Shown here: piece after piece, positions 1 to 8,776 of the stretch
Numbering within the stretch: the first letter of the stretch is position 1
How the letters are laid out: each line of letters starts with the position of its first letter
Source: Thermaurantimonas sp046295455
GTDB taxonomy: Bacteria > Bacteroidota > Bacteroidia > Flavobacteriales > Schleiferiaceae
DNA length: 64,000 nt
Assembly (NCBI GenBank): GCA_046295455.1
Contig: JBKBNI010000007.1
Span: 92,742-156,741 of the forward strand
Direction of reading: 5' to 3'
Notes under the pieces: model-generated
Database searches by the model: none
The model's input: the letters and a program-made list of their open reading frames with translations, nothing else
Told to the model about the DNA's origin: nothing
Translations under genes and position numbers: made by a program

Positions 1-726
1 AAACGCATAGAAGACTGGGAGCTTAATCTGCCGCCTCAAATCAAACTGGCATACCTGCCCTCCGCTGGCACAGTTCGCCTCCGGCTGACTGCACGCGGTC
101 ATAAAAGTGAAAATCTGATTAACATGCTCCATCAGGAGGCGTCTAAGCTGAGAGAAATCCTCGGCCCCGACCTTAATGCCGAAGGTGATGAAACCATCGA
201 GCAAGTAGTAGGCAGGCTTCTTAAAACGAACAATAAAACCCTGTCGCTTGCAGAGAGCTGCTCAGGCGGATACATTGCTCATTTGATTACCAGCATTCCC
301 GGTAGTTCAGCCTATTTCATGGGTGGAGTCATTGCATACGAAAACATGGCAAAAGAAGTAACCCTCGGAGTCAATCACGAAGACATCGTGCATTATGGAG
401 CTGTCAGCAGCCAGGTGGTGATGCAGATGGCAGAGGGTGCCCGGCGAATTTTTAATACCGATTTTGCCCTTAGCGCTTCAGGCATTGCAGGCCCCGATGG
501 AGGCACACCTGACAAACCCATCGGCACCATCTGGATAGGGCTGAGCACTCCAGACGAGACGCGCGCCTATCTGTTTCAATTTGGCACGGATCGGATGAGA
601 AATATTCGCAAAACCGCCATCGCTGCCCTTGATCTGCTTCGCCGGGCGTTGATCCATGCAGACCTGGATGCGATCAATTCACCCTCCCTCAGAAAAGTCC
701 TCAAAGAGAGTAAAATAAGCCTCTGA
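1..726 (+). CDS. cinA: CinA family protein (C-terminal part; 5' end outside window)
   Basis: The reading frame is open from base 1, so the gene starts before the window; about 241 codons are visible. The first 40 residues (W-E-L near the start, then LAYLPS, VRLRLTA) match the end of the MoaB-like/linker part of CinA. Residues after the Met at 124 form the CinA C-terminal domain: AESCSGG, the PGSSAYFMGGVIAY block and ASGIAGPDGGTPDKP. That domain hydrolyses nicotinamide mononucleotide to nicotinic acid mononucleotide (PncC activity) in NAD salvage; the N-terminal domain of full CinA is an ADP-ribose pyrophosphatase. The protein is cytoplasmic. The gene is followed by 166 bases and sucC in the same direction. 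Identity is firm; whether the N-terminal half is intact cannot be seen. Confidence 0.95.
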   Translation, partial: KRIEDWELNLPPQIKLAYLPSAGTVRLRLTARGHKSENLINMLHQEASKLREILGPDLNAEGDETIEQVVGRLLKTNNKTLSLAESCSGGYIAHLITSIPGSSAYFMGGVIAYENMAKEVTLGVNHEDIVHYGAVSSQVVMQMAEGARRIFNTDFALSASGIAGPDGGTPDKPIGTIWIGLSTPDETRAYLFQFGTDRMRNIRKTAIAALDLLRRALIHADLDAINSPSLRKVLKESKISL

Positions 727-865
727 ACGCTCTTTTGACCACAGATACCAATTCACCGGTTGTATAGGGCACTACCCCTTTGCCGGAAAGCCTCTTCTTA
801 GCACACTTTTCTACAGGAAATCCAATTCTCAGTCTCTTTAGGCGGACTTTGTGGCGTTCGGCGTG

Positions 866-873
866 TACCTTTG
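866..873 (+). promoter_or_regulatory. Bacteroidota -7 box upstream of sucC
   Basis: TACCTTTG fits the phylum consensus TAnnTTTG and lies 19 bases before the sucC ATG at 893. No good -33 TTG is seen at the usual 17-23 base spacing, so support is partial. It also argues for starting sucC at 893 and not at the in-frame GTG at 851. Confidence 0.5.
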
Positions 874-892
874 GGCGCAAAATACAAGTAAG

Positions 893-2083
893 ATGAATTT
901 ACACGAGTATCAAGGTAAGGAAATATTAAGTTCATTCGGAGTTGGAATTCAGAGAGGTATTGTAGCCACGACACCTGAAGAAGCTGTTGATGCCGCAAAA
1001 AAGCTACAAGAGCAGACCGGTACAGGCTGGTGGGTTGTCAAGGCACAGATTCATGCCGGCGGTAGGGGAAAGGGCGGAGGTGTTAAACTTGCAAAATCCA
1101 TCGAAGAAGTCCGCGAAAAAGCAGCTCAAATCATTGGAATGAACCTCATTACGCCCCAGACTCCTAAAGATGGAAAAAAAGTCCATCAGGTGCTCATCGC
1201 AGAAGACGTCTATTACCCGGGGCCTAATCCGACCAAAGAAATTTACATGAGTGTGTTGCTCAATCGCCAGGTAGGCCGGTACATGATCCTATACTCTCCT
1301 CAGGGCGGCATGGACATCGAAGAAGTTGCCGAAAGCCATCCGGACCAGATTTTTACCGAGATCATCGATTCACGCACAGGATTGCTCGATTTTCAGGCCC
1401 GTCGGATTGCATTTAACCTCGGTATGGAAGGTAATGCATTTAAGGAAATGGTCAGATTTGTAAAATCGCTCTACAACGCCTTCATAACCATCGATGCCAG
1501 CCTCTTTGAAATCAATCCTGTGTTGAAAACCTCCGATGACCGCATCATTGCCGTAGATGCTAAAGTCGTGCTCGATGACAACGGATTGATCCGTCATCCC
1601 GAATACGCCCGCCTAAGAGACATCAGAGAGGAAGACCCCACTGAGGTTGAAGCCCGCGAAGCCGGTCTGAACTTTGTAAAACTCGATGGTAACGTCGGGT
1701 GTATGGTCAACGGAGCCGGACTGGCAATGGCTACTATGGATATCATCAAACTTTCCGGTGGAAACCCCGCCAACTTCCTCGACGTGGGAGGCACTGCAGA
1801 TGCTGCCCGTGTGGAGAAAGCATTTCGTATCATCCTGAAGGATTCCAATGTAAAGGCCATACTTATAAACATTTTCGGCGGCATCGTTCGTTGTGACAGG
1901 GTAGCCCAGGGAATCGTAGATGCTTACAAAAACGTAGGTGAAATTCCGGTGCCGATCATTGTGCGCCTACAGGGTACCAACGCCGAAGAAGCAAAGCAGA
2001 TATTAGATGAGAGCGGATTGAAAGTCCACTCTGTCATAGCACTTCAGGAGGCTGCCGAAAAGGTTCGTGAGCTTGTCGGTTGA
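893..2083 (+). CDS. sucC: Succinyl-CoA synthetase (ADP-forming) beta subunit
   Basis: 396 residues, the usual length for SucC. The start M-N-L-H-E-Y-Q-G-K-E is the conserved N-terminus of the family, so the ATG at 893 is chosen over an in-frame GTG at 851. The N-terminal part is the ATP-grasp domain (KAQIHAGGRGKGGG near residue 45). The C-terminal part is the CoA-ligase fold (GNVGCMVNGAGLAMATMD, then NFLDVGGTA and NIFGGIVRCD), which contacts the phosphohistidine of the alpha subunit. The enzyme interconverts succinyl-CoA and succinate with ATP formation in the TCA cycle, as a complex with SucD in the cytoplasm. sucD is not next to it here; the following gene is an unrelated secreted protein. 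Confidence 0.97.
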   Translation: MNLHEYQGKEILSSFGVGIQRGIVATTPEEAVDAAKKLQEQTGTGWWVVKAQIHAGGRGKGGGVKLAKSIEEVREKAAQIIGMNLITPQTPKDGKKVHQVLIAEDVYYPGPNPTKEIYMSVLLNRQVGRYMILYSPQGGMDIEEVAESHPDQIFTEIIDSRTGLLDFQARRIAFNLGMEGNAFKEMVRFVKSLYNAFITIDASLFEINPVLKTSDDRIIAVDAKVVLDDNGLIRHPEYARLRDIREEDPTEVEAREAGLNFVKLDGNVGCMVNGAGLAMATMDIIKLSGGNPANFLDVGGTADAARVEKAFRIILKDSNVKAILINIFGGIVRCDRVAQGIVDAYKNVGEIPVPIIVRLQGTNAEEAKQILDESGLKVHSVIALQEAAEKVRELVG

Positions 2084-2188
2084 TTTTGGGTTTTTTTATC
2101 TTTTTTATACAACAAAGAATGCGATATTGGCTTTTGATAATGTAAATGACTTGGTGTAACCTATAACAAATTAAAAAAGCTGGAAACT

Positions 2189-2806
2189 ATGAAAAAATCT
2201 ATTTTTATTCTTTCCCTTGTGCTGGTCAGCCAGTTTGCATTCAGTCAGGCAAAAAGCCAAATTAATATCGGAGACAAAGCCCCTTTGGACACTCTCCGCA
2301 TGATGGGCGTGGATGGTCGTTTTTACAACTTAATGAACATTAAGGGTCCTAATGGTTTGATTGTGATATTTAGTTGTAATACATGTCCGTTTGTCATCGG
2401 TTGGGAAGATCAGTACAATGTCATCTTCGAAGAGGCACGCGAGGCGGGGTTAGGTATGGTACTTATCAACAGCAATGAGGCATTTCGCAACAAAGAGGAT
2501 TCATTTGAAGCGATGAAAGCCCATGCGGAAAAAAATAAATACAAAATGCCTTATCTGGTTGATAAAAATCATCAGCTTGCAGACGCTTTTGGAGCACAAA
2601 CCACTCCTCATGTCTTTGTCTTTGACAAGGATATGCTGCTGGTATTTAAGGGTTCAATCAACGATAAATACGAAAACAGCCGAAACGGGGAAAAGCCAAC
2701 CAAATTTTATCTACAGGATGTAATAAGATCCATAAAATCAGGCCAACCCATTGTAATCAATGAGTCCAGAGCGATTGGATGCTCGATCAAGCGCGTAAGC
2801 AAATGA
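2189..2806 (+). CDS. Secreted thioredoxin-fold (AhpC/TSA-type) protein
   Basis: 205 residues with a clear Sec signal peptide (MKKSIFILSLVLVSQFAFS, cut near residue 20). The mature part is a thioredoxin fold of the redoxin/AhpC-TSA type: GDKAP near the start of the domain, then SCNTCPF carrying a C63-x-x-C66 pair, and a cis-Pro region TTPHVFVFD. This places a disulfide/thiol redox protein in the periplasm. Proteins like this are common in Bacteroidota and are not assigned to one pathway; peroxidase or thiol-reductase activity are both possible. It is followed after about 50 bases by the large lipoprotein gene on the same strand and may be co-transcribed with it. Confidence 0.8.
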   Translation: MKKSIFILSLVLVSQFAFSQAKSQINIGDKAPLDTLRMMGVDGRFYNLMNIKGPNGLIVIFSCNTCPFVIGWEDQYNVIFEEAREAGLGMVLINSNEAFRNKEDSFEAMKAHAEKNKYKMPYLVDKNHQLADAFGAQTTPHVFVFDKDMLLVFKGSINDKYENSRNGEKPTKFYLQDVIRSIKSGQPIVINESRAIGCSIKRVSK

Positions 2807-2859
2807 TCTGAATACTTCTCCACACGTAATACATCCGTGTTTTGATCGCCGGATTTATA

Positions 2860-5145
2860 ATGCACAAAAAAAATTCCTTGTTCCAATCTGGCTTACGGCC
2901 AGTCACTATGGTAAAACAGCTGCCTCTTCAAGAAAGTGCTAAACTTTTGAAGAGGTATGCTCTTTTGATGATTACTGTGATACTGCTGGCACCCTCTTGC
3001 GAAGTAACTGAAACAGTAATCTCCTCCAGCAGAAATCTTACAACAATACAAATTACGGATTCGGTTGGAGAGATCATTCCGACCGTGGCCACATACAGAC
3101 CTGACGGCTATACAGAAATCGAAGGTATGATCAGGCGGCCGTTTCGATATCGCAATGATGAGAAGGTTCGAAAAGTGTCCCGGGTCAGGGGTAACAACCG
3201 GATGAAATTAGGAGCCATGTTGGCAGGTGCTGCTGGAATTACAGCTGGATTTACTTTGATCGGACCAGACGGTCAGCCCGGCAATCCCCTACCGTACTAT
3301 ATCCTTGCCGGTTCTTCTCTGGTCTTTGGTGCAGGATTGGCCGGAATGTATATTGATACCAGTGTATATCAGAGGCTTTCCTATGACTTTTACGAAGATG
3401 CCGATACTGTCCGGGCAGCCAATGCAGTGGCCCGGCTCCAGCTCAATGACTATAATCCGGTAAACGTGCACTTTGATTCCACGGGAGTACTGCGAGTCAA
3501 TGTGTTTACTCTCTTCAACGATCTTAGAAAATTCACATCCGATCCTTCCGATACACTTGTCATTTACTATGGTAAAAAAAGGTACCCAATCCCGGTAAAA
3601 TACTTCTCGATGGAAGCCATTGTCAGTGAGAGCGAGCTTCCTCTCTATGCACAGCCTCAGGCGGGTGAGACACCACTTGTGTACCTCAGTCCAGGCACGT
3701 TTCTCATCGAAAGGGATGTGATCAACGACCAGTTTGCCGAAGTCGCAGTCGCCGGGATCAGTTACTACACAGACAGAGGTCTGTACTCAAAAGTGTACAC
3801 AGCTCCACATCATTACGCTGATAATCTTCCGGATATCAATTATTTCGTTTCAGGATTTTTGAAAAATAGCGCTTTAAGATATCTGACCCGCCTCGATACG
3901 GAATCTGCGGATCAATATCAGAGCAGGCTCCAGAAATTCGATTCACAAAAAAATTCTTGGCTGCGTCAGGCCCTCGAAATGTATGCTTTGCTCATTCGCG
4001 ACCGAATGATTTATACCGATATCAATCTTCTTGAATACGACTCAGATAACCAACTTTACCTCGTCGAATTAAAGGGTTTTGGCAGATTTCCGGTGCGCGT
4101 ATCCAGAGCATTGGTCACCACCTTTAAAGATTCGGCACACAACCTTTCATTTTACAACATCAAATTGGCTTACCGCCGTGAATCCCTTGAAATAGAAGAA
4201 ATTACCCTTTTCAACTCCTCTCTGCAAACTTACTTCACCTATGAGGATCGCATGAGACGATTTTTCAGAAATTCGAGACTCCGGGAAAAGTCACGCCTCC
4301 CGGATCTCACTCTTCGAAGTGAGGTCGTAAATGACTTTTTTTCTAAATCTTTCTCAGATTTCAAAAGGCTAGAGGATGAATATACGATCCCTATCGCAAA
4401 ACTGCCTTATCTCGATGCAGCCGCAGTTTTTATAGAAATATCACAATATAAATATCTTACCACTTCAAATACCATAATGAGCAGCCTTCCTTACCTTAAG
4501 TTGCTGGCTGGTCAAGGCTTTGGAATAGGTCCAGAAAGCATTCTTACGGAAACGAATGCTACAAAGGCTGATTTTTATCGCATTTTCGGACGAGCAGATG
4601 TCGGCCGCGGGCAGCTCAGGAAGTCCAGCAGCTCAGATAGCTCTCTGTTCTTTCTGTACATCAATGGTACATTTTATTACGACCCGGATAGCTTGCGGCT
4701 GTACATATTGCCCATTGATGGGCATCCATCCTTTATCGCAATTACCTCCCTGGAGCTTTCAGAGCTGATCAAATCGGTACGCAGAAATGGATATAAGACC
4801 ATTGTAGCCTTACTTGATGGTCCCATCATTCAAAGTAAAACTGCTGATTCAATCTATCTATCAGGGCTCGATGAGCATGTGTCTTTACTTTTTTCATCTG
4901 CCCCAGGTCAGAAGTCCTATACCAATCCTCGTACATTGCTAAGTATTTTTACACATTGTTTTTTAAAAGAACTTTCAAATACAGAAGGAGACGTGACCAT
5001 CGGAAGGCTGTATGATCAAATGTGCAGTGCACGCAGGAGTGTGCCCGTGCTTGCCAGGGAATACCATCAGTCCGAACAAATACCTGTGCTGATCGGAAAC
5101 AGGGACATCCTTTTTATAAAATCCATCAATGAGCCAAAAGACTAA
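2860..5145 (+). CDS. Lipoprotein with SH3-like region and catalytically dead caspase-like (C14) domain
   Basis: About 761 residues from the ATG at 2860; an ATG at 2908 is equally possible and a TTG at 2842 less so. Either start is followed by a hydrophobic stretch ending in LLAPSC, a weak lipobox. Residues about 105-165 hold two hydrophobic glycine-rich segments, and PLYAQPQAGE followed by SPGTFLIERD looks like a bacterial SH3 repeat. From about residue 515 the layout is that of peptidase C14: FIEISQYKYL, GFGIGPESILTETNATKADF, a strand SLFFLYINGTFYY where active caspases have GHG, a YILPIDG strand, and VALLDGPII where active enzymes have D-A-C-H-S-G. Both catalytic positions (His and Cys) are missing, so this is probably a pseudo-enzyme. 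It overlaps the downstream patatin gene by 17 bases. Fold assignment by eye; function unknown. Confidence 0.65.
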   Translation: MHKKNSLFQSGLRPVTMVKQLPLQESAKLLKRYALLMITVILLAPSCEVTETVISSSRNLTTIQITDSVGEIIPTVATYRPDGYTEIEGMIRRPFRYRNDEKVRKVSRVRGNNRMKLGAMLAGAAGITAGFTLIGPDGQPGNPLPYYILAGSSLVFGAGLAGMYIDTSVYQRLSYDFYEDADTVRAANAVARLQLNDYNPVNVHFDSTGVLRVNVFTLFNDLRKFTSDPSDTLVIYYGKKRYPIPVKYFSMEAIVSESELPLYAQPQAGETPLVYLSPGTFLIERDVINDQFAEVAVAGISYYTDRGLYSKVYTAPHHYADNLPDINYFVSGFLKNSALRYLTRLDTESADQYQSRLQKFDSQKNSWLRQALEMYALLIRDRMIYTDINLLEYDSDNQLYLVELKGFGRFPVRVSRALVTTFKDSAHNLSFYNIKLAYRRESLEIEEITLFNSSLQTYFTYEDRMRRFFRNSRLREKSRLPDLTLRSEVVNDFFSKSFSDFKRLEDEYTIPIAKLPYLDAAAVFIEISQYKYLTTSNTIMSSLPYLKLLAGQGFGIGPESILTETNATKADFYRIFGRADVGRGQLRKSSSSDSSLFFLYINGTFYYDPDSLRLYILPIDGHPSFIAITSLELSELIKSVRRNGYKTIVALLDGPIIQSKTADSIYLSGLDEHVSLLFSSAPGQKSYTNPRTLLSIFTHCFLKELSNTEGDVTIGRLYDQMCSARRSVPVLAREYHQSEQIPVLIGNRDILFIKSINEPKD

Positions 5146-5911
5146 ACCGGATATCGGAATTGCCTTTAGCGGAGGCGGTGCACGTGGTATCGCGCATGCA
5201 GGAGTATTGCAATATCTTGAAGAAATCGGAATCCATCCGAAAGCAGTGGCAGGTACCAGTGCTGGCGCCATCGCAGGTGCCCTATATGCTGAAGGCCTCT
5301 CGCCGTCTGAAATTCTGGAGAGGGTAAAGGTCAGCTCCGTATTTAAGGTATTTAATTTTAAAAATCTCAAATTAGGGCTTTCGGACTTGAGCTACCTTCG
5401 CGACATCCTCCGCGAAAGCATCCCACATGACGACTTTTCCCGGCTAAAAATCCCTTTTTATGCCTGCGCTACAAACTTAAATGTAGGAAATTGGGAAATC
5501 TTTTCCGAAGGTAGTGTCTCTGATGCCGTTGTGGCATCATCGTCGATCCCGGTTGTCTTTCACCCGGTCGTCATCAACGGACAGACGTATGTAGACGGGG
5601 GGCTACTCAACAATTTACCGGTAGAACCCTTGCTTGAAAAAAAACTGAAAATAATCGGTGTAAACATTAATATACACGGGTATCAGGAGCAGTTTGACGG
5701 AATGTTTTCTGTGACAAAGCGGATTTTTGATCTTGCCTTATGGGCCAATACTGAGTCCAGATTCCTACAATGTGATCTTGGCATTGATGTTCAGGAAACA
5801 TATGAGTTCGGAATCTTTGATTTCGACAAGCACCAGGAGCTTTTTGACGCAGGATATACCGCTGCCCGGAAGCACCACGATCAGCTCATGGAGTTGATAC
5901 GAGGGGAGTAG
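5129..5911 (+). CDS. Patatin-like phospholipase
   Basis: 260 residues, a minimal patatin domain. The oxyanion loop GGGARG is at residues 15-20, the nucleophile elbow GTSAG has Ser44, and the catalytic Asp is D156 in YVDGGLLNN, so the Ser-Asp dyad is complete. The family hydrolyses acyl esters of phospholipids or neutral lipids. No signal peptide is seen, so a cytoplasmic or membrane-surface location is likely. The start codon lies inside the last 17 bases of the upstream pseudo-caspase lipoprotein gene, so the two are very probably translated from one message. The partner being secreted while this protein is not makes direct contact uncertain. Confidence 0.92.
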   Translation: MSQKTKPDIGIAFSGGGARGIAHAGVLQYLEEIGIHPKAVAGTSAGAIAGALYAEGLSPSEILERVKVSSVFKVFNFKNLKLGLSDLSYLRDILRESIPHDDFSRLKIPFYACATNLNVGNWEIFSEGSVSDAVVASSSIPVVFHPVVINGQTYVDGGLLNNLPVEPLLEKKLKIIGVNINIHGYQEQFDGMFSVTKRIFDLALWANTESRFLQCDLGIDVQETYEFGIFDFDKHQELFDAGYTAARKHHDQLMELIRGE

Positions 5912-5923
5912 TTTTCTTACTTA

Positions 5924-6649
5924 CTACACGACACCTCCGTTTATATGTAGGGTCTGCCCGGTGATGAAACTACAGTTTTCGGAAGCGAGGAATATTATGG
6001 CATGACCAATTTCATGCGCCGGTCCAAGTCGATTTTGAGCACTTTTCTCTTTAAAATAATTCAGCATCTCAGCCGGAATCTGAGAGATCAATCCCACATC
6101 CATGTAGCCGGGGGCAATACAATTTACAGTAATCCCAAAAGCCGCCCAGTCTGCCGCTAAGGCCCGTGCCAGGCCCGTCAGCCCGGCTTTGGATGCTGCG
6201 TAAGCTGAAGTACCTCTTACAAACGTACAACCTACCACAGATGATATAAAGACAATTCGACCGAACTGATTGGCTCTCATATCGTTGAAAAAAGCTTGTG
6301 AGAGATAAAAAGGCACCGACAGATTGATGTCGAGGGTTCTTTGCCATTGATGGTGGTCGAGCTTATGTGCAGGGGCCGAATGGCTGATGCCTGCATTTGC
6401 CACCACCACATCTACGGACTGACCGATGGTTTCTTTTAGCTGCTGCACGTCTTCAAAAGATTGCAGAGATTGACGGATCACCCGTACATTCTCCAGACCG
6501 ATCTTATTAACAAATGAAAGTAATTCCTCAGCCCGGCTGTATGCTTGTAAGATCAAATTGTATCCGGCGGATGCCAGAATAGGGAGTACCGCGCGCCCGA
6601 TACCACCGGAGGCTCCGGTAAGCAGGAGGGTTTTAGTCTTTTGTTCCAT
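5924..6649 (-). CDS. SDR family oxidoreductase (FabG-like)
   Basis: 241 residues, a classical short-chain dehydrogenase/reductase. TGASGGIG near residue 12 binds the NAD(P) cofactor, NAGIS follows, and the catalytic YAASKAG motif supplies Tyr and Lys; the C-terminus FITGQTLHINGG is that of FabG-type 3-oxoacyl reductases. Cytoplasmic. It is the last gene of a three-gene minus-strand operon, and its ATG at 6649 lies 17 bases inside the end of the AAC(3)-like gene. Because it sits with an acyltransferase-like protein and a toroid protein, and not with fatty-acid synthesis genes, it is more likely to reduce a special acyl or sugar intermediate than to be the housekeeping FabG; that is inference. 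Confidence 0.88.
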   Translation of the reverse strand: MEQKTKTLLLTGASGGIGRAVLPILASAGYNLILQAYSRAEELLSFVNKIGLENVRVIRQSLQSFEDVQQLKETIGQSVDVVVANAGISHSAPAHKLDHHQWQRTLDINLSVPFYLSQAFFNDMRANQFGRIVFISSVVGCTFVRGTSAYAASKAGLTGLARALAADWAAFGITVNCIAPGYMDVGLISQIPAEMLNYFKEKSAQNRLGPAHEIGHAIIFLASENCSFITGQTLHINGGVV

Positions 6650-7532
6650 AAGGAGTGTACATCGTTATACCTCTGTTGTGATACGATTCTATCATGACTT
6701 CCAGCATCCTCGCTGCATCGGCCAGAAGAGAGGGGGCCTCACCCAGGCGGGTATGCTTCATGGCCGACTGATTGACAAACATAGTAATCAAAGCGTCACA
6801 TTGTCGTTTTGCAGATTGTACAGGGTTGTGCACTTTAACCTTGTGTGAATAGGTCATTCCATCAAAATCGGTGACAGATACGTCAAATTCAATATGGTAA
6901 TAAACCGGATATGGAAAATCATCGACTAAATCTTCTAAAAGGTGAAGACTCGTACCCGCTTGAGCCAGTGTGACCCCGGCATACAGTATTTTTCCTCCAA
7001 TTTCAGTCAGGCGATGAAATGGCGAAAACCGATCGTACGGAGTAAGCCTGGCCCTATGGCCTTCGGTCAGCCAATCTGCTAAAGGACCATATGCGCATAC
7101 AGGCTCAGTAGGACTTAGAGAGCGCTTCACTCCAGGAAGTTTGCGGAAGTGCTCAGTGATGGCACCCATGACAGAAGGGTCTGTGCGAACATCGAAGTGT
7201 GGATGACTGCGAATGTAGTCCAGCTGAAATGCTGGATTCGGTGACGACGGCATGAGCAGATTACCTTCAGGGCCAATCACTTCTAATACGGCATCGATCA
7301 CGGTCTGAGGGCCTTTTTCCAGGTACCCCATCCGGCTCATCGAGCTGTGCAGCAGCAGTGAGTCACCTGCCTTGAGCCCCATTGTGCGAAGTTGCTCGGC
7401 TAGAATCCGGACAGTGATCACTTGACCTTTTGCAGCTTTTTGAGCAAGATTTTTTCTGATTTTTTCTTTTTTATACTCCCTGTATTTTTCCAGTAACACA
7501 TTGGGGGTTAAGGAACGAATCAGTTTTCTCAT
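6633..7532 (-). CDS. AAC(3)-family N-acetyltransferase-like protein
   Basis: 299 residues of the antibiotic acetyltransferase fold (AAC(3)/YokD/FrbF superfamily). Typical blocks are visible: GDSLLLHSSMSRMGYLEKGPQTVIDA, a GNLLMPS strand, the SLSPTEPVCAYGP region, PYDRFSPFHRLTEIGGKILYAGV and LHLLED. The first 40 residues are basic (EKYREYKKEKIRKN) and are extra to the usual family. The family moves an acyl group from CoA to an amine; members outside resistance plasmids act in secondary metabolism or on unknown amines. The ATG overlaps the stop of the upstream toroid gene (ATGA), so translation is coupled. There is no reason to call it an aminoglycoside resistance gene: it lies in a chromosomal biosynthetic-looking operon. 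Confidence 0.85.
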   Translation of the reverse strand: MRKLIRSLTPNVLLEKYREYKKEKIRKNLAQKAAKGQVITVRILAEQLRTMGLKAGDSLLLHSSMSRMGYLEKGPQTVIDAVLEVIGPEGNLLMPSSPNPAFQLDYIRSHPHFDVRTDPSVMGAITEHFRKLPGVKRSLSPTEPVCAYGPLADWLTEGHRARLTPYDRFSPFHRLTEIGGKILYAGVTLAQAGTSLHLLEDLVDDFPYPVYYHIEFDVSVTDFDGMTYSHKVKVHNPVQSAKRQCDALITMFVNQSAMKHTRLGEAPSLLADAARMLEVMIESYHNRGITMYTPYGTKD

Positions 7533-8722
7533 GCGTCATTGTCTATTATCAAGTGATAGTACATCAATGCATCAATTAAATACTTCACACCCCAGTTTGG
7601 TAACCGGAATGGCTCATACCTTCCCCAAATCGGCGAGCTGCCGGTGAGCGCTCCACACATATTAGGATCTCTATACGTACGAATTTGTTGGCTCAAAAGG
7701 TAGTTTATCAGTCTGAAATACAAGATTTTCCATTCCAATTCACAGGTGTGAATATACAATTTGCAAAATATAATGGCCGTTTGAGCCACCCCTGTATTGC
7801 ATATGCTCCCATGACCCGTCCAGTCATTAGAATACCGGCCTCTCAGCAGTCCTTCGTTTCGAAGTTTACCGGCGAGGGCATGGGCTGTTGAGAGAGCAGA
7901 TTCCAGAAGGGTCTTGTCTTTGGATTGAATGGCTATATCCAGCAGCCCGTCAAGGGTATAGGCTATGGTGTGAAGAATGGGTTTGTCGTTGTACTTTAGT
8001 GAGTTATCTGCGTTTTTATACCATCCGTTGGGCTGTAGTTGCTGCCCGGCGACCCAATGGGCATTCTTCAATGCTGCCCTGATATATATCGGTTTTCCGG
8101 TTACCTGGCCTAATGTATACAGAGGAGCAGATACATAGGTATCATATACTCGTATAGCATTCATATACACGTACCGGTCCCAGTATCCTGCAGGGTTCTG
8201 AATTTCAACGAGCCAGTCGGCTGCATTCTGCGCTGCAGAGAGGTACTTCTGCTCTTTGAAGTGCAGAAATCCTTGGATCATGCCTCGAAGGATCTGTCCG
8301 GTGTTGAAAACGATTTCAGGTCTGCCCTCGGCCAGGTATCCACCTGCCCAACCGCCGGATGGCTTTTGAATAGACACCAGCCAATCCAGTGTGCGACGGG
8401 CTGAGTTGGAAATACGCTCCTGAGCGCTCAATGCCTTCCACATCAGAAAAGATTCTGCTATATAGCCGGATGTTTCGGGATAGGAGGATGTCCAGCCTTT
8501 CGAAAAATCGTAGGTAGCAAAGCCTGCATCTTCGCTCTGGGATTGATTGTACAGCAGCCAGTTGATGGCGAGCTCTATAGCTGTGTTTATTACATCGGTT
8601 TCCGGTGTCGATTCCTTTTTCATGTGCAAATGGCCGAAAGAAGTGCGAAGTGCCTGCATTTTGGACCAGGAAGAAGTTGTATGTAAAAAATACAGTATGT
8701 AGTTAACTAGCGAGCGAATCAC
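7529..8722 (-). CDS. Alpha/alpha-toroid protein (prenyltransferase/terpenoid-cyclase-like fold)
   Basis: About 397 residues from the GTG at 8722; in-frame ATGs at 8659 and 8623 are alternatives, and a -7 box at 8746-8753 fits the longer form. The protein repeats an aromatic and glycine-rich unit spaced by about 50-60 residues (INWLLYNQS, LDWLVSIQKPSGGWAGG, ADWLVEIQNPAGYWDRY, AHWVAGQQLQPNGWY), the signature of alpha/alpha toroids such as squalene cyclases, prenyltransferase beta subunits and several polysaccharide-acting enzymes. No DxDD cyclase motif is seen, so catalysis of terpene cyclization is unlikely; a glycan-related role is as plausible. It is the first gene of the operon with the AAC(3)-like and SDR genes. 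Confidence 0.6.
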   Translation of the reverse strand: MIRSLVNYILYFLHTTSSWSKMQALRTSFGHLHMKKESTPETDVINTAIELAINWLLYNQSQSEDAGFATYDFSKGWTSSYPETSGYIAESFLMWKALSAQERISNSARRTLDWLVSIQKPSGGWAGGYLAEGRPEIVFNTGQILRGMIQGFLHFKEQKYLSAAQNAADWLVEIQNPAGYWDRYVYMNAIRVYDTYVSAPLYTLGQVTGKPIYIRAALKNAHWVAGQQLQPNGWYKNADNSLKYNDKPILHTIAYTLDGLLDIAIQSKDKTLLESALSTAHALAGKLRNEGLLRGRYSNDWTGHGSICNTGVAQTAIIFCKLYIHTCELEWKILYFRLINYLLSQQIRTYRDPNMCGALTGSSPIWGRYEPFRLPNWGVKYLIDALMYYHLIIDNDA

Positions 8723-8745
8723 GTTTTTTGTTATAAAATGACGGG

Positions 8746-8753
8746 CAAAGGTA
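8746..8753 (-). promoter_or_regulatory. -7 box upstream of the toroid/AAC(3)/SDR operon
   Basis: On the minus strand this reads TACCTTTG, matching TAnnTTTG. It ends about 24 bases before the GTG at 8722. A CAAA (minus-strand TTTG) at 8780-8783 is three bases further than the usual spacing. Confidence 0.45.
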
Positions 8754-8776
8754 TTGACCAGCGGTGGTCAGAAAGG

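Noticed and set aside
2860..5145. Active caspase-like protease
   Set aside because: The positions of both catalytic residues (His and Cys) are occupied by other residues, so proteolytic activity is not supported.
6633..7532. Aminoglycoside resistance gene
   Set aside because: The AAC(3) fold also serves non-resistance enzymes, and the gene is embedded by overlaps in a chromosomal three-gene operon with no mobile-element context.
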